64,000 nt of DNA, from the NCBI RefSeq assembly GCF_017255015.1, contig NZ_JAFKCS010000001.1, positions 58,772-122,771 of the forward strand, in the 5' to 3' direction. Below, piece by piece: positions 34,106 to 43,628 of the stretch (positions are counted from its first letter, which is position 1; each line of letters starts with the position of its first letter). The stretch is from Bowmanella yangjiangensis (GTDB taxonomy: Bacteria > Pseudomonadota > Gammaproteobacteria > Enterobacterales > Alteromonadaceae). A program made the translations under genes and the position numbers. The notes below the pieces were generated by a model. The model searched no databases. It was given only the letters and a program-made list of their open reading frames with translations, and was not told where the DNA came from.

Positions 34106-34894
34106 CTATTTATTGCCCAACAAGCCTTTTAGCTTTTCCTTGGCCTTATCTTCCAGCTTTTGCTTTTCCTCGTCGATTTTCTCTTTTGCAGCGGCCTTGG
34201 CTTTATCTTCGAAAATATCTTTGACCCGCTGTTTAGCTTGCTTGATAAGGTTATCCAGCATGCTATCCATGATGGCTGTTCCAACCTGATCGGCTGGCAG
34301 GCCGTTAGGTACACCTACAGGTGAAGACTGGAAGGTCGGCAGGGTCAAATCATACTGTTTTTTATCCAACTTCAGCTCACCGGTATCCATGGCTTCGAAA
34401 TTAATACGTAGTTTGGCATCCTTAATGGTGACTTTTTGTACCGAAACCAGTGGGCTTGGGCCGGTACTTTCTGCTGTTGGCTGGCCGTCGCCTTTAGGCA
34501 GCATGGCCTGCAGGTTGTCTTTTAGTACCACCAGGTTGGCTTTGCCACTGGCATCCACTTCATATAACACAGTCGGCGCATCAATCAGTACTTCTTCGAC
34601 AATGTAAGGCTCTTTGGTCGAGGTACCGAGATCGAGTTTTACTTCACCCAGGCTGAAAGCCTGGTCATCAGAGTAGCCATTGGGGTTATGTACATTAAAT
34701 CCGCCAATGCTCATACGTGCTTCAGCAAAGGACAGTTCTACCTTGTTGACCTGAACCTGGGTTTGCAATGCTTTGCTGCCCTGGGTTTCCATTTGACTGC
34801 GGATCAGTTCATCTACGCCGGAAACCAGATAGAAAACGACACCAATAAAGGCCGCTACCAAGACCAGCAATATGACCAGAATTTTCTTCATCAT
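34106..34894 (-). CDS. AsmA-like envelope protein of unknown function
   Basis: A 262-residue protein with one N-terminal membrane anchor (ILVILLVLVAAFIGVVFYLVS) and a periplasmic part whose beta strands (LSFAEARMSIGGFNVHNPNGYSD, LIDAPTVLYEVD, VTIKDAKLRINFE) resemble AsmA/DUF748-type proteins of the bridge-like lipid-transfer superfamily. The last 55 residues are a charged amphipathic helix (KAAAKEKIDEEKQKLEDK). Two consecutive ATGs: AAGGG suits the second (34891) slightly better. It is monocistronic with its own terminator. Confidence 0.78.
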   Translation of the reverse strand: MMKKILVILLVLVAAFIGVVFYLVSGVDELIRSQMETQGSKALQTQVQVNKVELSFAEARMSIGGFNVHNPNGYSDDQAFSLGEVKLDLGTSTKEPYIVEEVLIDAPTVLYEVDASGKANLVVLKDNLQAMLPKGDGQPTAESTGPSPLVSVQKVTIKDAKLRINFEAMDTGELKLDKKQYDLTLPTFQSSPVGVPNGLPADQVGTAIMDSMLDNLIKQAKQRVKDIFEDKAKAAAKEKIDEEKQKLEDKAKEKLKGLLGNK

Positions 34895-35011
34895 TTATCC
34901 CTTAAAAATTAGTCTACCCAATTTCGCCCTAACTGAGGCGTACCCTTGTAATCCTACTGAATAGCCTGGCTAAGCGCCAGTTTCTGGGCACTTTGGTGCG
35001 ATGGCCTGTCG

Positions 35012-35941
35012 TTATTGGCGGGCACCTTGCAAGCCGCCGGTATGAATGAGCAGAACACGGCTGCCTTGAGGGAAGTAGCCTTCGGCCAGTTTCTGTTTAA
35101 GGGCCCAGCAAGCCTTGCCGCTGTACACCGGCTCAATGCCGATGCCGGTGTTGGACCTGAAGGTTTGGCAAAATGTATGGAGCTCGGCTGTGCTTTTGGC
35201 ATAGCCGCCAAAATGAAAACGATGCTCGATATGCCAGTTTGTAGGGGCTGATCTGGGGAGCAGGTTAGTGACAAGCTCCTCCAGATAGCCTTCACCCTTC
35301 AGTGCCGCAATACCCAGTAGCTGGGTATTATCCTGTTGCTCCGTTTGCCTGGCTTGAATAAGTCCAGCTAACGTCCCGCCACTGCCCACAGGCACTATGA
35401 TATGACTAAATTTTTGTTTTTGTTCCTGTAGGATTTCCGCGACCCCCGGCAGAGCCTGAGCCTGACTGCCACCTTCCGGTACAATCATGGCGTTGGGATG
35501 GGCGGCCCGCCAGGCTTCGATAAAGTCACTTTGGCTGCGCTGTTGGTAGGTGGCTTTGTCCAGATACATAATCTGCGCCTGCCACTGATACAGATCGCGC
35601 AGCATAGGTGTGGGATTCTGGCTGTAGTCTCCTCGCACTAGTGCCATTAACTGTATGCCCAGTTGCTGACAGCAATACCCAAGGGCATGCAGATGGTTCG
35701 AGTGGCCACCGCCGAAGCTGATAATTTCGGCGACGCCCTTTTGTCTGGCTTCCAGTAGCGCATATTTAAGCTTTCGCCACTTATTGCCGGAGATAATGGG
35801 GTGAATCAAATCATCTCGTTTAATAAACAGCTCAACCTGCTCACTCCCCGGCCAATCTACGCAAAGTGGCTGCACAGGTGAGGGGGTGTTGATGTTCAGT
35901 GATGCAGAAATTTCTTCTGCACAGAAGGATGAATCTGGCAC
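35012..35941 (-). CDS. PLP-dependent D-cysteine desulfhydrase / ACC deaminase family enzyme
   Basis: A fold-type II PLP enzyme, about 300 residues. The PLP lysine is in HPIISGNKWRKLKYAL, the phosphate loop is VPVGSGGTLAGL, and FGGGHSNHLHALG gives the substrate-facing Ser/Asn/His. Proteins of this group break D-cysteine to pyruvate, H2S and ammonia or deaminate 1-aminocyclopropane-1-carboxylate; which one is not decided by these motifs. The start is uncertain: the frame is open up to 36079, but that would overlap most of the start of the divergent MAPEG gene. GTG 35941 or a start just before SPVQPL fits the family length. Confidence 0.85.
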   Translation of the reverse strand: MPDSSFCAEEISASLNINTPSPVQPLCVDWPGSEQVELFIKRDDLIHPIISGNKWRKLKYALLEARQKGVAEIISFGGGHSNHLHALGYCCQQLGIQLMALVRGDYSQNPTPMLRDLYQWQAQIMYLDKATYQQRSQSDFIEAWRAAHPNAMIVPEGGSQAQALPGVAEILQEQKQKFSHIIVPVGSGGTLAGLIQARQTEQQDNTQLLGIAALKGEGYLEELVTNLLPRSAPTNWHIEHRFHFGGYAKSTAELHTFCQTFRSNTGIGIEPVYSGKACWALKQKLAEGYFPQGSRVLLIHTGGLQGARQ

Positions 35942-35971
35942 TATGGTTGAAACTTGGATAAGGAACTCACA

Positions 35972-36364
35972 ATGTACACGGTTTTGCTCTGTTTGTTGAT
36001 TGCCAGTCTGCTGCCTTTGCTGGCCAAAGCCCCTCTTGCCATTGCTCAGGCCAAAGCGGGCGGCTATGACAACCGCCACCCGCGTAATCAGCAGTCTGCA
36101 TTAACAGGTTTTGGGGCGCGGGCCAAAGCGGCCCATGAAAATGCCTTCGAAGCGCTGATCATGTTTACGCCAGGGGCATTGGCTGTGCTGATCACCGGGC
36201 AGGCAGACAGCTATGCGCAATATTTAGCGATGACCTTTATTGCCGCGAGATTGTGCTACAACCTGTTTTACTTATTGGATTGGCATTTGGCGCGCAGCTC
36301 AGTATGGACTGTTGGTGTGGGTTGTTCTGTGGCGCTGACCTGGCATGCACTGCAAGCTGTTTAA
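35972..36364 (+). CDS. MAPEG-family membrane protein
   Basis: A 130-residue integral membrane protein with about four hydrophobic helices. GFGARAKAAHENAFEALIMFTPGAL carries the (R/K)xxxAHxNxxE pattern of the MAPEG family (membrane-associated proteins in eicosanoid and glutathione metabolism). The bacterial members are of unknown substrate. ATG 35972 has AAGGA 9 bases upstream; the TTG at 35954 is not needed. It overlaps the end of aceK by 4 bases tail to tail. Confidence 0.9.
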   Translation: MYTVLLCLLIASLLPLLAKAPLAIAQAKAGGYDNRHPRNQQSALTGFGARAKAAHENAFEALIMFTPGALAVLITGQADSYAQYLAMTFIAARLCYNLFYLLDWHLARSSVWTVGVGCSVALTWHALQAV

Positions 36365-38100
36365 TCCGGCGGGTAGCGACGACGGAACTGCTTGGCAGCC
36401 GGGTAAGGTAATACATCTTTAATTAAACCACCGGCCATTTCTTGCTGAATTTTTTGCCACCAAATGGGATCCATCAATTCAGGATGTTTAGCCTTCAGCA
36501 GTTCCTTCAGGTGACGTTTACCAACGATAAAATGCTCAAACTGTTCGGGAAATACATCGTCGGGAGCCACCGATAGTGTATCCAGGGCATAAGGATCATC
36601 TGAGCGGGGCAGGGTGCGAAAATTGCGCTGGTTCATGTAGCAGACTTCGTCATAGTCGTAGAAAATTACCCGGCCATGGCGGGTAATACCAAAGTTTTTA
36701 TGGAGCATGTCGCCAGGAAAAATATTGGCCGCAGCGATTTGTTTGATGCAAAGACCCAGGTCTTCTATGGCTGCGGCGACTTTGTCTGGATCGGTTTCTT
36801 GATCAAGATATAGGTTCAGCGGCGTCATTTTGCGTTCGATATACAAGTGCTTGATGATCACTTCCTGCTCGGTCATTTCCAGACTACTGGCGGCAACTTC
36901 CTGCAGTTCTTCCAGCAAGGTATCGCTGATTCTGTGCCTTGGCAGGCGAAAGTTCATATATTCATGAGTATCTGCCATGCGGCCAACCCGGTCGCTCATC
37001 TTAACCAGTCGGTAGCAGTCTTTCACATGTTCGCGGGTGATCTTCTTACTTTCGGCGAATTCGTCCTTAATGACTTTAAATACCACGCCATATGAGGGCA
37101 GATGAAATACGGCCATGACCAAGCCTTTAATGCCGGGCGCGGCTTCAAATTGATCGTCGCTGTGCTGCAGATGTTGCAGGAAGTTGCGGTAAAACACCGT
37201 CTTACCGTGTTTGTAGTAACCCAGGGCAATATACAGCTCAAAGTGCTTCTTGTTGGGTAAGAGTTCCTGCAAAAATGCCACCACTTCGGCCGGATGCTGC
37301 GTGTCGACCATAAAATAGGAGCGAGCAAAACCAAACAATACACTAAGGTCGTGACGGTCGGTCAGCAAGGTGTCTACACACAAGCCGCCATTAGGGTCGT
37401 GCATCAGGGCAATGACAAAGGGAATGGGCTTATCGGCGGTACACATTCGGCCCATCAGATAGGCCGCCTTATTTCTGTAAAACACGCTTTGTAGTATTTC
37501 TACTTTGTGAATGGTTGCCAGTTCCTGTTTGGAAAAACTGTCTCGTAAATAGCGTTCAAGATTCTGCAGGTCGCGCTCTACGTTGGTGTAAGGCAGGCGG
37601 AAGGAATAGCTGGATAAAATAGCCTCTAATGTGGAACGTATTGTGCCACGGGCATCAAAGCTGTTTACCACGTTGGTGCGCATTTGCCCTGGCAAGTAGC
37701 AACGGCTGGGCAACACAAACATCATTTCATCATCGATTTTCTGGTGGCGGAAGAGTCTGCCTATGACCGAGTTGAAGAAGGTTTCGGCTAATTCGAATTG
37801 CCCATGATGATCAAGTTGTTTAAGGTAATGCTGCTTAAGTTCTCGCCAGAATTGCAAGTCTTGCTTGTGCGGATGGCAGCTCTGGTAGATCTCGGCAACT
37901 GCCTCGGAAAGGCTTTGGTCATAGATGGCGATTCGCTCGCGAGCGGCACTTTGTACGGCGCGCCAATCAGCTTGCTCGAATCTTTCGCGCGCGGCATTGG
38001 TAATACGACTGTACCAGCGAAAGCTTTTTTCAAAGCCCTTGAGAATTTGATAAGCAATACGGGCAGTGGAAGGGGAAGACAAAGGCGTTTCCTCACTCAT
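36361..38100 (-). CDS. aceK: Isocitrate dehydrogenase kinase/phosphatase
   Basis: AceK inactivates isocitrate dehydrogenase by phosphorylation and reactivates it, setting flux between the TCA cycle and the glyoxylate bypass. At 579 residues it has the usual length. The N-terminal regulatory helices start IAYQILKGFEKSFRWYSRITNAA; the kinase part contains the ATP loop VIALMHDPNGG, and MLHKNFGITRHGRVIFYDYDE with the catalytic Asp and metal-binding DYDE. It stands alone here, not behind aceB-aceA as in enterics. Its start is 60 bases from the divergent receiver gene. Confidence 0.97.
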   Translation of the reverse strand: MSEETPLSSPSTARIAYQILKGFEKSFRWYSRITNAARERFEQADWRAVQSAARERIAIYDQSLSEAVAEIYQSCHPHKQDLQFWRELKQHYLKQLDHHGQFELAETFFNSVIGRLFRHQKIDDEMMFVLPSRCYLPGQMRTNVVNSFDARGTIRSTLEAILSSYSFRLPYTNVERDLQNLERYLRDSFSKQELATIHKVEILQSVFYRNKAAYLMGRMCTADKPIPFVIALMHDPNGGLCVDTLLTDRHDLSVLFGFARSYFMVDTQHPAEVVAFLQELLPNKKHFELYIALGYYKHGKTVFYRNFLQHLQHSDDQFEAAPGIKGLVMAVFHLPSYGVVFKVIKDEFAESKKITREHVKDCYRLVKMSDRVGRMADTHEYMNFRLPRHRISDTLLEELQEVAASSLEMTEQEVIIKHLYIERKMTPLNLYLDQETDPDKVAAAIEDLGLCIKQIAAANIFPGDMLHKNFGITRHGRVIFYDYDEVCYMNQRNFRTLPRSDDPYALDTLSVAPDDVFPEQFEHFIVGKRHLKELLKAKHPELMDPIWWQKIQQEMAGGLIKDVLPYPAAKQFRRRYPPD

Positions 38101-38160
38101 AATGGACGCGCTCTTATGACGCGATAGTTCTGCAACAATAACGAGAATAACGGAACAACA

Positions 38161-38553
38161 ATGGGATTTCCTGTATTGATTTGTGATGACTCCATGTTAG
38201 CGCGTAAGTCGGCGCAACGAGCATTACCTGACGATTGGGATGTGGAAGTGAGTTTTGCCGGAAATGGTAAAGAAGCTTTAGCCATGCTGCGTCGCCACCA
38301 TTTCGGATTATTGCTGTTGGACCTCACTATGCCCGAGATGGACGGTATTGAGGTACTTGAACAGATTAAGGTCGAGGGTATTGAAGTATTTGTGGTGGTG
38401 ATATCCGGTGATGTCCAACCGCAAATGCAGCAAAGGGTGATGGCATTAGGGGCGTTGGATTTTATTGCTAAGCCGGTGAATGGCAGCAGATTACTGACTA
38501 CCTTGCAGGGATTTGGTTTATACCGACCGGAGCGACACACAGCGCATGGCTGA
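38161..38553 (+). CDS. Single-domain receiver (CheY-like) protein
   Basis: A 130-residue stand-alone receiver: acidic pair in VLICDDSMLARKS, phospho-acceptor Asp in LLLLDLTMPEMDG, Ser in VVISGD and Lys in FIAKPV. There is no output domain. The DDSMLARKS start resembles receivers that work with chemotaxis-type or CheC-linked partners, but no kinase is beside it. It is divergent from aceK and is followed by the thr leader region. Confidence 0.9.
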   Translation: MGFPVLICDDSMLARKSAQRALPDDWDVEVSFAGNGKEALAMLRRHHFGLLLLDLTMPEMDGIEVLEQIKVEGIEVFVVVISGDVQPQMQQRVMALGALDFIAKPVNGSRLLTTLQGFGLYRPERHTAHG

Positions 38554-38559
38554 GCCCAA

Positions 38560-38579
38560 ATGCCTATCAGCATAGGCAT
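38560..38579. repeat. Inverted repeat after the receiver gene
   Basis: ATGCCTAT and ATAGGCAT form an 8-bp perfect stem with a 4-base loop, seven bases after the receiver stop codon. It has no T run; it is either a weak terminator or a protein site upstream of the thr promoter. Confidence 0.5.
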
Positions 38580-38630
38580 AAGATCAAATTAATATAAGTG
38601 ACTGGTACTGTTTGGACCAATTGGAAGGAA

Positions 38631-38662
38631 TTACGTCTTGACATATAGACGTCTATACGGCA
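38631..38662 (+). promoter_or_regulatory. Tandem MetJ-like met boxes over the thr operon promoter
   Basis: Four adjacent 8-base units TTACGTCT, TGACATAT, AGACGTCT, ATACGGCA match the met box AGACGTCT in 6, 5, 8 and 5 positions. The central unit is the exact consensus and lies in a 14-base perfect palindrome (38644-38657). A -35-like TTGACA (38638-38643) overlaps the first two boxes, so bound MetJ would block transcription of thrL-thrABC. The -10 is poor (CAAATT at 38661). MetJ control of a homoserine-making enzyme is known for metL in enterics; here it would act on thrA. Confidence 0.65.
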
Positions 38663-38673
38663 AATTGACCCGC

Positions 38674-38742
38674 ATGAAATTTATTCGTCGCACCACCACC
38701 ACCATGATGATTACCACCACAAGACTGGTGGTCGCTGGCTAG
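38674..38742 (+). CDS. thrL: thr operon leader peptide
   Basis: A 22-codon open frame beginning MKFIRR with seven threonine codons in two runs (TTTT and TTT) and two isoleucine codons, ending at TAG 21 bases before a terminator hairpin. This is the design of thr attenuation: a ribosome stalled at Thr/Ile codons prevents the terminator from forming. Confidence 0.95.
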   Translation: MKFIRRTTTTMMITTTRLVVAG

Positions 38743-38763
38743 TGCGCAAAAGAAAAACAACAA

Positions 38764-38797
38764 GCCCGCGACCCTCACAGGAAGCGGGTTTTTTTTT
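38764..38797 (+). terminator. thr attenuator terminator
   Basis: CCCGC (38765) and GCGGG (38784) form the stem, with a 14-base loop region that may add pairs, followed by nine T residues. It lies between the leader peptide and thrA and is the regulated terminator. Confidence 0.88.
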
Positions 38798-38850
38798 GAA
38801 TTTTTCACAGGGTATTTGCCCTTTGGGAAAATCGTTACGCCGAGGTAAGG

Positions 38851-38907
38851 CCCGGCGACGGCCGCTCTTGTAGCGGACGAAAGAATACCCGTTCGTCAAT
38901 GGCCGGG
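38851..38907 (+). promoter_or_regulatory. Three-way-junction RNA fold in the thrA 5' leader
   Basis: CCCGGC (38851) pairs with GCCGGG (38902) and encloses two adjacent perfect hairpins, CCGCT/AGCGG (38862-38876) and ACGAA/TTCGT (38877-38896). It begins after the attenuator T run and ends 22 bases before the thrA ATG, close to its AGGAG. It may modulate translation or stability of thrA; I do not know it as a described element. Confidence 0.5.
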
Positions 38908-38929
38908 GTACAACATCTAGGAGCAGCAA

Positions 38930-41389
38930 ATGAAGGTAATGAAATTCGGGGGATCGTCGCTCGCAGACGCAGAGCGTTATCTGATGGTCAAAGACATCGT
39001 GCTGCCAACCCACCAGGATTGTGGTGCAGCAGTTGTTCTGTCTGCGCCTAAAGGCGTGACCAATGCCTTATCGTCGCTGGTTGATATGGCGGTGGCTGGA
39101 CAGGATTATCAAGAACTGTTTGGCAAGCTGACCGATACCCTGACAGGCATTGTGCGCGATCTTACCCAACAGGTGGACAATTTCGACGGTGCCAGCCTAC
39201 TTACCTACATTGATGAACTGCTTAGCGAATTGCATCGCAATCTGGATGGCATCAAGCTCATTCATTGCAGCCCGGATGCGGTTACCGCAAAAATACTCAG
39301 CCTGGGTGAATATGTCAGCGTCAACATCTTCAGCAAGCTGGTAGGTGCGCTGGGCTATGACAATCAAATCATCGACCCGGTCCAGTATGTTCTGGCAGAA
39401 GGTGACTATCTGGATAGTATTGCCGACGTGGCCGAAAGTCGCAGTCGCTTTGGTGATATTCCCAAAGACGGTTCTGTGCTGCTGATTATGCCCGGTTTTG
39501 TGGCGGCTAATGATAAGGGTGAAAAGGTCACCTTGGGGCGTAACGGCTCAGACTACTCTGGCGCTATCCTGGCGGCTTGTATTGATGCCAAATGCTGTGA
39601 AATCTGGACAGACGTGGATGGTGTCTACAACGCTGACCCTAACCAGGTGGAAGGTGCGGTGCTCCTGGATAAGCTGACTTATCAGGAAGCCATGGAGCTG
39701 TCCTACTTCGGTGCCAAAGTACTGCATCCAAAGACCATCGGCCCCATTGCGCAGTATCATATTCCCTGCCTGATTCGAAATACCCTGAATCCTGTCGCAC
39801 CTGGTACTTTGATCAGTAATGAGCCAAGCACGGTCTGGACCAGTGTCAAAGGCATTTCGCATCTGTCTGATGTGACCATGTTCAATGTGGCAGGACCGGG
39901 TATGAAGGGCATGGTAGGCATGGCCAGCCGTGTGTTTGAAGTCATTTCCAACGCCAATATTTCTATTAGCCTGATTACCCAGTCCTCCAGCGAGTACAGC
40001 ATCAGTTTTTGTATTCACAACAAGGATGCCGGTCGCGCCCTGGCGCTGTTGGAAGATGCTTTCCGTCTTGAATTGGAAAATCAGCTACTTGAGCCTATCG
40101 AGATGCGCCAGGATTTGGGCATAGTGACCCTGGTGGGTGACGGTATGCGCAAGGTTAAAGGCCTGGCCGCCAAGTTTTTCAGTTCTCTGGCACAGGCCAG
40201 GGTCAATATTGTCGCTATCGCACAGGGCTCATCGGAGCGCTCTATCTCTGCCGTGATCGAGAGCCGCAAAGCCAAGGAGGCCGTGAAGGTCGTGCATCAG
40301 AATTTCTTCTCCAATCTTCATACTATTGACGCCTTCCTGGTAGGCTGCGGCACAGTAGGTGGAGAACTGCTTAGCCAAATCGCGCGCCAGCAAAAACAGT
40401 TGCTGGAACGTAATATCAGTTTAAAAGTGTATGGGGTGGCGAATAGCCGTTCCTTGTTACTCAAACCTGGTGGTATTGATCTGGAAAACGGTTGGCGAGA
40501 TGCGCTGGGCCAGAGCCAGCAAGCTTTCTCCTTGGAAGCGCTGGAGAATTTTGTGCAGGACAACAGCCTGGTCAACCCTGTGGTGATTGATTGTACCACC
40601 AGTGAAGATGTGGCCAATCTGTACCTGGATATGCTGCAAGCAGGTTTTCATGTGGTTACACCTAACAAGAAGGCCAATACCAAAGACATGGCTTCGTATA
40701 ACTTGCTGCGTGATACCGCCCAAAAGACCCGTCGCCAGTTTTTATATGAAACCACAGTGGGAGCTGGCTTGCCGGTTATCGATAACCTGCAGAAACTGAT
40801 TTATGCCGGAGACGAGTTGATTCGTTTTGAGGGCATTTTGTCCGGTTCTTTGTCCTTTATTTTCGGCAAGCTGGAAGAAGGGTTGAGCCTGTCTGAAGCG
40901 ACGGTGATTGCCAGAGACAAAGGCTATACCGAACCCGATCCCCGCGATGATTTAAGCGGTATGGACGTGGCGCGTAAGCTGCTGATTATGGCGCGAGAAG
41001 CCGGGCTGGAGATGGAACTGGCTGATATCGAGATTGAGTCTATTTTGCCTGCTGATTTTGATGCCTCTGGTTCAGTGAGTGAATTTTTGCATAAACTGTC
41101 CGGTTTGGACGGTCTTTATCGTCAGTTGCAGGCTAGTGCTGAAGCCAAGGGACAGGTGCTGCGTTATGTGGGCTGTATCGAAAAAGGCCAGTGCAAAGTG
41201 GGTATTCAGGCAGTGGATGCGAAGCATCCGTTGTATGTGGTCAAAGACGGTGAAAATGCCCTGGCCATTCACAGTCATTACTATCAGCCCATTCCTTTTG
41301 TTATCAGAGGCTATGGGGCAGGGGCAGCGGTAACTGCTGCCGGTGTTTTTGCCGATGTGCTGCGCACTATGCCGTGGAAGCAAGAATAA
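38930..41389 (+). CDS. thrA: Bifunctional aspartokinase I / homoserine dehydrogenase I
   Basis: It catalyses the first and third steps from aspartate to homoserine, the shared precursor of threonine and methionine. The 819 residues match the E. coli ThrA length (820). The N-terminal kinase begins [17 protein letters not shown] with the phosphate-binding KFGGSS; two ACT-type regulatory segments lie near residues 315-460 ([32 protein letters not shown]); the dehydrogenase starts about 465 with the NADP-binding [13 protein letters not shown] and ends with the GLDGLYRQ...[15 protein letters not shown] region. AGGAG lies 8 bases before the ATG. Its TAA overlaps the thrB ATG. Confidence 0.98.
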   Translation: MKVMKFGGSSLADAERYLMVKDIVLPTHQDCGAAVVLSAPKGVTNALSSLVDMAVAGQDYQELFGKLTDTLTGIVRDLTQQVDNFDGASLLTYIDELLSELHRNLDGIKLIHCSPDAVTAKILSLGEYVSVNIFSKLVGALGYDNQIIDPVQYVLAEGDYLDSIADVAESRSRFGDIPKDGSVLLIMPGFVAANDKGEKVTLGRNGSDYSGAILAACIDAKCCEIWTDVDGVYNADPNQVEGAVLLDKLTYQEAMELSYFGAKVLHPKTIGPIAQYHIPCLIRNTLNPVAPGTLISNEPSTVWTSVKGISHLSDVTMFNVAGPGMKGMVGMASRVFEVISNANISISLITQSSSEYSISFCIHNKDAGRALALLEDAFRLELENQLLEPIEMRQDLGIVTLVGDGMRKVKGLAAKFFSSLAQARVNIVAIAQGSSERSISAVIESRKAKEAVKVVHQNFFSNLHTIDAFLVGCGTVGGELLSQIARQQKQLLERNISLKVYGVANSRSLLLKPGGIDLENGWRDALGQSQQAFSLEALENFVQDNSLVNPVVIDCTTSEDVANLYLDMLQAGFHVVTPNKKANTKDMASYNLLRDTAQKTRRQFLYETTVGAGLPVIDNLQKLIYAGDELIRFEGILSGSLSFIFGKLEEGLSLSEATVIARDKGYTEPDPRDDLSGMDVARKLLIMAREAGLEMELADIEIESILPADFDASGSVSEFLHKLSGLDGLYRQLQASAEAKGQVLRYVGCIEKGQCKVGIQAVDAKHPLYVVKDGENALAIHSHYYQPIPFVIRGYGAGAAVTAAGVFADVLRTMPWKQE

Positions 41390-42345
41390 TGAGTAGTGAT
41401 ATGGTACGGGTTTATGCGCCCGCTTCTACAGCTAATGTCAGCCTGGGATTTGATTCGCTGGGTGCGGCCCTGAAACCAATCGACGGTAGCCTGTTAGGCG
41501 ATGAAGTTGAGGTCTACGCCAGCGAGCAGTTTGGTATTGAGGTAAAGGGGCGGTTTGCCAATAAACTGCCCAGTGACCCGAAAGAGAATATCCTGTATCA
41601 CTGTCATCAGCATTTTATCGCCAAGCTAGAGGCACGCCAAAAGGAGCTTGTACCCTGTGCCATGGTGCTGTATAAAAATCTGCCCATCGGTAGCGGCCTT
41701 GGCTCGAGTGCCAGTTCAGTGGTAGCGGCGCTGCACGGATTAAACAGCTTCTACGGCGACCCGTTTAACGCTGATGAGATGTTACTGATGATGGGAGAGC
41801 TGGAAGGCCAGATCAGTGGTAGCGTGCATTACGACAATGTGGCTCCTTGTTATCTGGGCGGGTTGGTGCTCATGGCTGAGCAGGCTGAGCGCATCGCCAT
41901 CCAGTTGCCGGTATTTGAAGAATGGTACTGGGTGGTGTGCTACTCCGGCATCAAAGTGTCAACCTCTGAAGCACGCAAGATCCTGCCGCAACAGGTAAGT
42001 CTTAAAAACACCCTCACCTTCGGCCGACAGCTGGGCGTCTTTGTGCACGCCTTGCATACCGGCGATCGCCAACTGGCGGCTAGTGTGATGCACGATGTAA
42101 TAGCCGAACCTTACCGTAAAGCCCTGTTGCCCGGTTTTGATCAAGCCAGGCAATTCGCCGACGACAACCAGGCGTTAGCCTTTGGTATTTCGGGCTCTGG
42201 GCCAACGGTGTTCGCGGTATGCGACAATCTGGAATCGGCAAAACGTATTAACCAATGGCTGAGTGAACACTATATTCAGAACAACGACGGCTTCAGTCAT
42301 ATCTGTCAATTAGACCCGCAAGGGTCAACAGCAACAAGGGTATAA
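41389..42345 (+). CDS. thrB: Homoserine kinase
   Basis: A 318-residue GHMP kinase that phosphorylates homoserine to O-phosphohomoserine. Motifs: N-terminal VRVYAPASTANVSLGFDSLG, the ATP loop PIGSGLGSSASSVVAAL, and C-terminal GISGSGPTVFAV. The ATG at 41389 overlaps the thrA stop (TAATG) and has GGAAG 10 bases upstream; a GTG further in would give a needless extension. It is the second gene of the operon. Confidence 0.97.
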   Translation: MSSDMVRVYAPASTANVSLGFDSLGAALKPIDGSLLGDEVEVYASEQFGIEVKGRFANKLPSDPKENILYHCHQHFIAKLEARQKELVPCAMVLYKNLPIGSGLGSSASSVVAALHGLNSFYGDPFNADEMLLMMGELEGQISGSVHYDNVAPCYLGGLVLMAEQAERIAIQLPVFEEWYWVVCYSGIKVSTSEARKILPQQVSLKNTLTFGRQLGVFVHALHTGDRQLAASVMHDVIAEPYRKALLPGFDQARQFADDNQALAFGISGSGPTVFAVCDNLESAKRINQWLSEHYIQNNDGFSHICQLDPQGSTATRV

Positions 42346-42347
42346 GT

Positions 42348-43628
42348 TTGGAATTGTTCAACTTAAAGGAAACCAGCGAACGCGTGAGTTTCAGCCAGGC
42401 GGTAAAGCAAGGACTGGGCAAAAACCAGGGATTGTTCTTTCCTGCCCATCTGCCCACTTTTGATGATATTGATGCGCTATTGGCCATGCCGTTGGCCGAG
42501 CGTAGCGCCGAGATTTTACACCGCTTAATCGGCGATGAAATCCCCAAAGCACGTTTGGCAGAGTTAGTAGCGAATGCATTTAATTTCCCTGCGCCACTGG
42601 CTAAGGTGGAAGAGGATGTGTACTGCCTGGAATTATTCCATGGTCCTACACTGGCGTTTAAAGACTTTGGCGGTCGCTTTATGGCCCAGTGCCTGTCTGA
42701 GCTGGCTAAAGGTGAAAAAATCACTATTTTGACCGCCACTTCAGGTGATACCGGCGCCGCAGTCGCTCATGCCTTCTATGGCCTGGAAAACATCGATGTG
42801 GTGATTTTGTATCCTAAGGGCAAGATCAGCTTGCTGCAGGAAAAGCTCTTCACCACCTTAGGTGGCAATATTCATACTATCGCCATTGAGGGGGATTTTG
42901 ACCAGTGCCAGCAGTTGGTGAAAACCACCTTTGACGATGAGCAGGCCAGAACAGGTTTGCATCTGAACTCGGCCAACTCCATCAATATCAGTCGCTTGTT
43001 GGCGCAGATCTGTTACTACTTTGAAGCGGTAGCGCAGCTTGAGAATCGCGATAACCTGGTGATCTCTGTGCCTTCAGGTAACTTTGGTAACCTAACCGCC
43101 GCGATGTTTGCCAAGGTACTGGGTCTGCCAATTCAGGGCTTTGTGGCCTCGACCAATTTGAATGATACGGTGCCGCGTTATTTGCGCACTGGCGAGTGGC
43201 AGCCTAAGCCCACCATTGCGACACTATCCAATGCCATGGATGTTAGCCAGCCTAACAACTGGCCACGCATTGAAGCGCTGTTTGAACAAGGGTATCTGGA
43301 TAAGGCAATCCTGCAATCTGATGCCATAGATGAAGAGTACACCCAAGTAGCTATGCGTCAGTTGGCGTCCCTTGGCTATGTCAGCGAGCCGCATGCGGCG
43401 GTCGCTTACAAAGCCTTGAAACGTCATCTTGAACCTGGTCAAACCGGTATCTTCCTGGGAACTGCCCACCCGGCTAAATTCCGCGATACGGTAGAAAATG
43501 TGCTAGGCCAGCCTATCAGCCTGCCTCATGAGCTGGCTGAATGTGCTGGCAAGGAAGGCTTGTCTCTGACTTTGCCTAATGATTACCAGCAACTGAAAGC
43601 TACCTTGTTTGAATTGGTGGGTAAGTGA
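42348..43628 (+). CDS. thrC: Threonine synthase
   Basis: It converts O-phosphohomoserine to threonine with PLP. The 426 residues include the PLP lysine in [14 protein letters not shown] and the phosphate loop [11 protein letters not shown]. The N-terminus [18 protein letters not shown] lines up from its first residue with known ThrC starts, which shows that the gene begins with TTG at 42348; AAGGG lies 8 bases before it. It starts 2 bases after thrB and its TGA overlaps the GTG of ung. Confidence 0.97.
   Translation: MELFNLKETSERVSFSQAVKQGLGKNQGLFFPAHLPTFDDIDALLAMPLAERSAEILHRLIGDEIPKARLAELVANAFNFPAPLAKVEEDVYCLELFHGPTLAFKDFGGRFMAQCLSELAKGEKITILTATSGDTGAAVAHAFYGLENIDVVILYPKGKISLLQEKLFTTLGGNIHTIAIEGDFDQCQQLVKTTFDDEQARTGLHLNSANSINISRLLAQICYYFEAVAQLENRDNLVISVPSGNFGNLTAAMFAKVLGLPIQGFVASTNLNDTVPRYLRTGEWQPKPTIATLSNAMDVSQPNNWPRIEALFEQGYLDKAILQSDAIDEEYTQVAMRQLASLGYVSEPHAAVAYKALKRHLEPGQTGIFLGTAHPAKFRDTVENVLGQPISLPHELAECAGKEGLSLTLPNDYQQLKATLFELVGK

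Noticed and set aside
34954-35295. Minus-strand 113-codon frame at the end of the desulfhydrase-like gene
   Set aside because: It is a second frame of the same strand within the enzyme gene, whose own frame carries all PLP motifs; hence a shadow.
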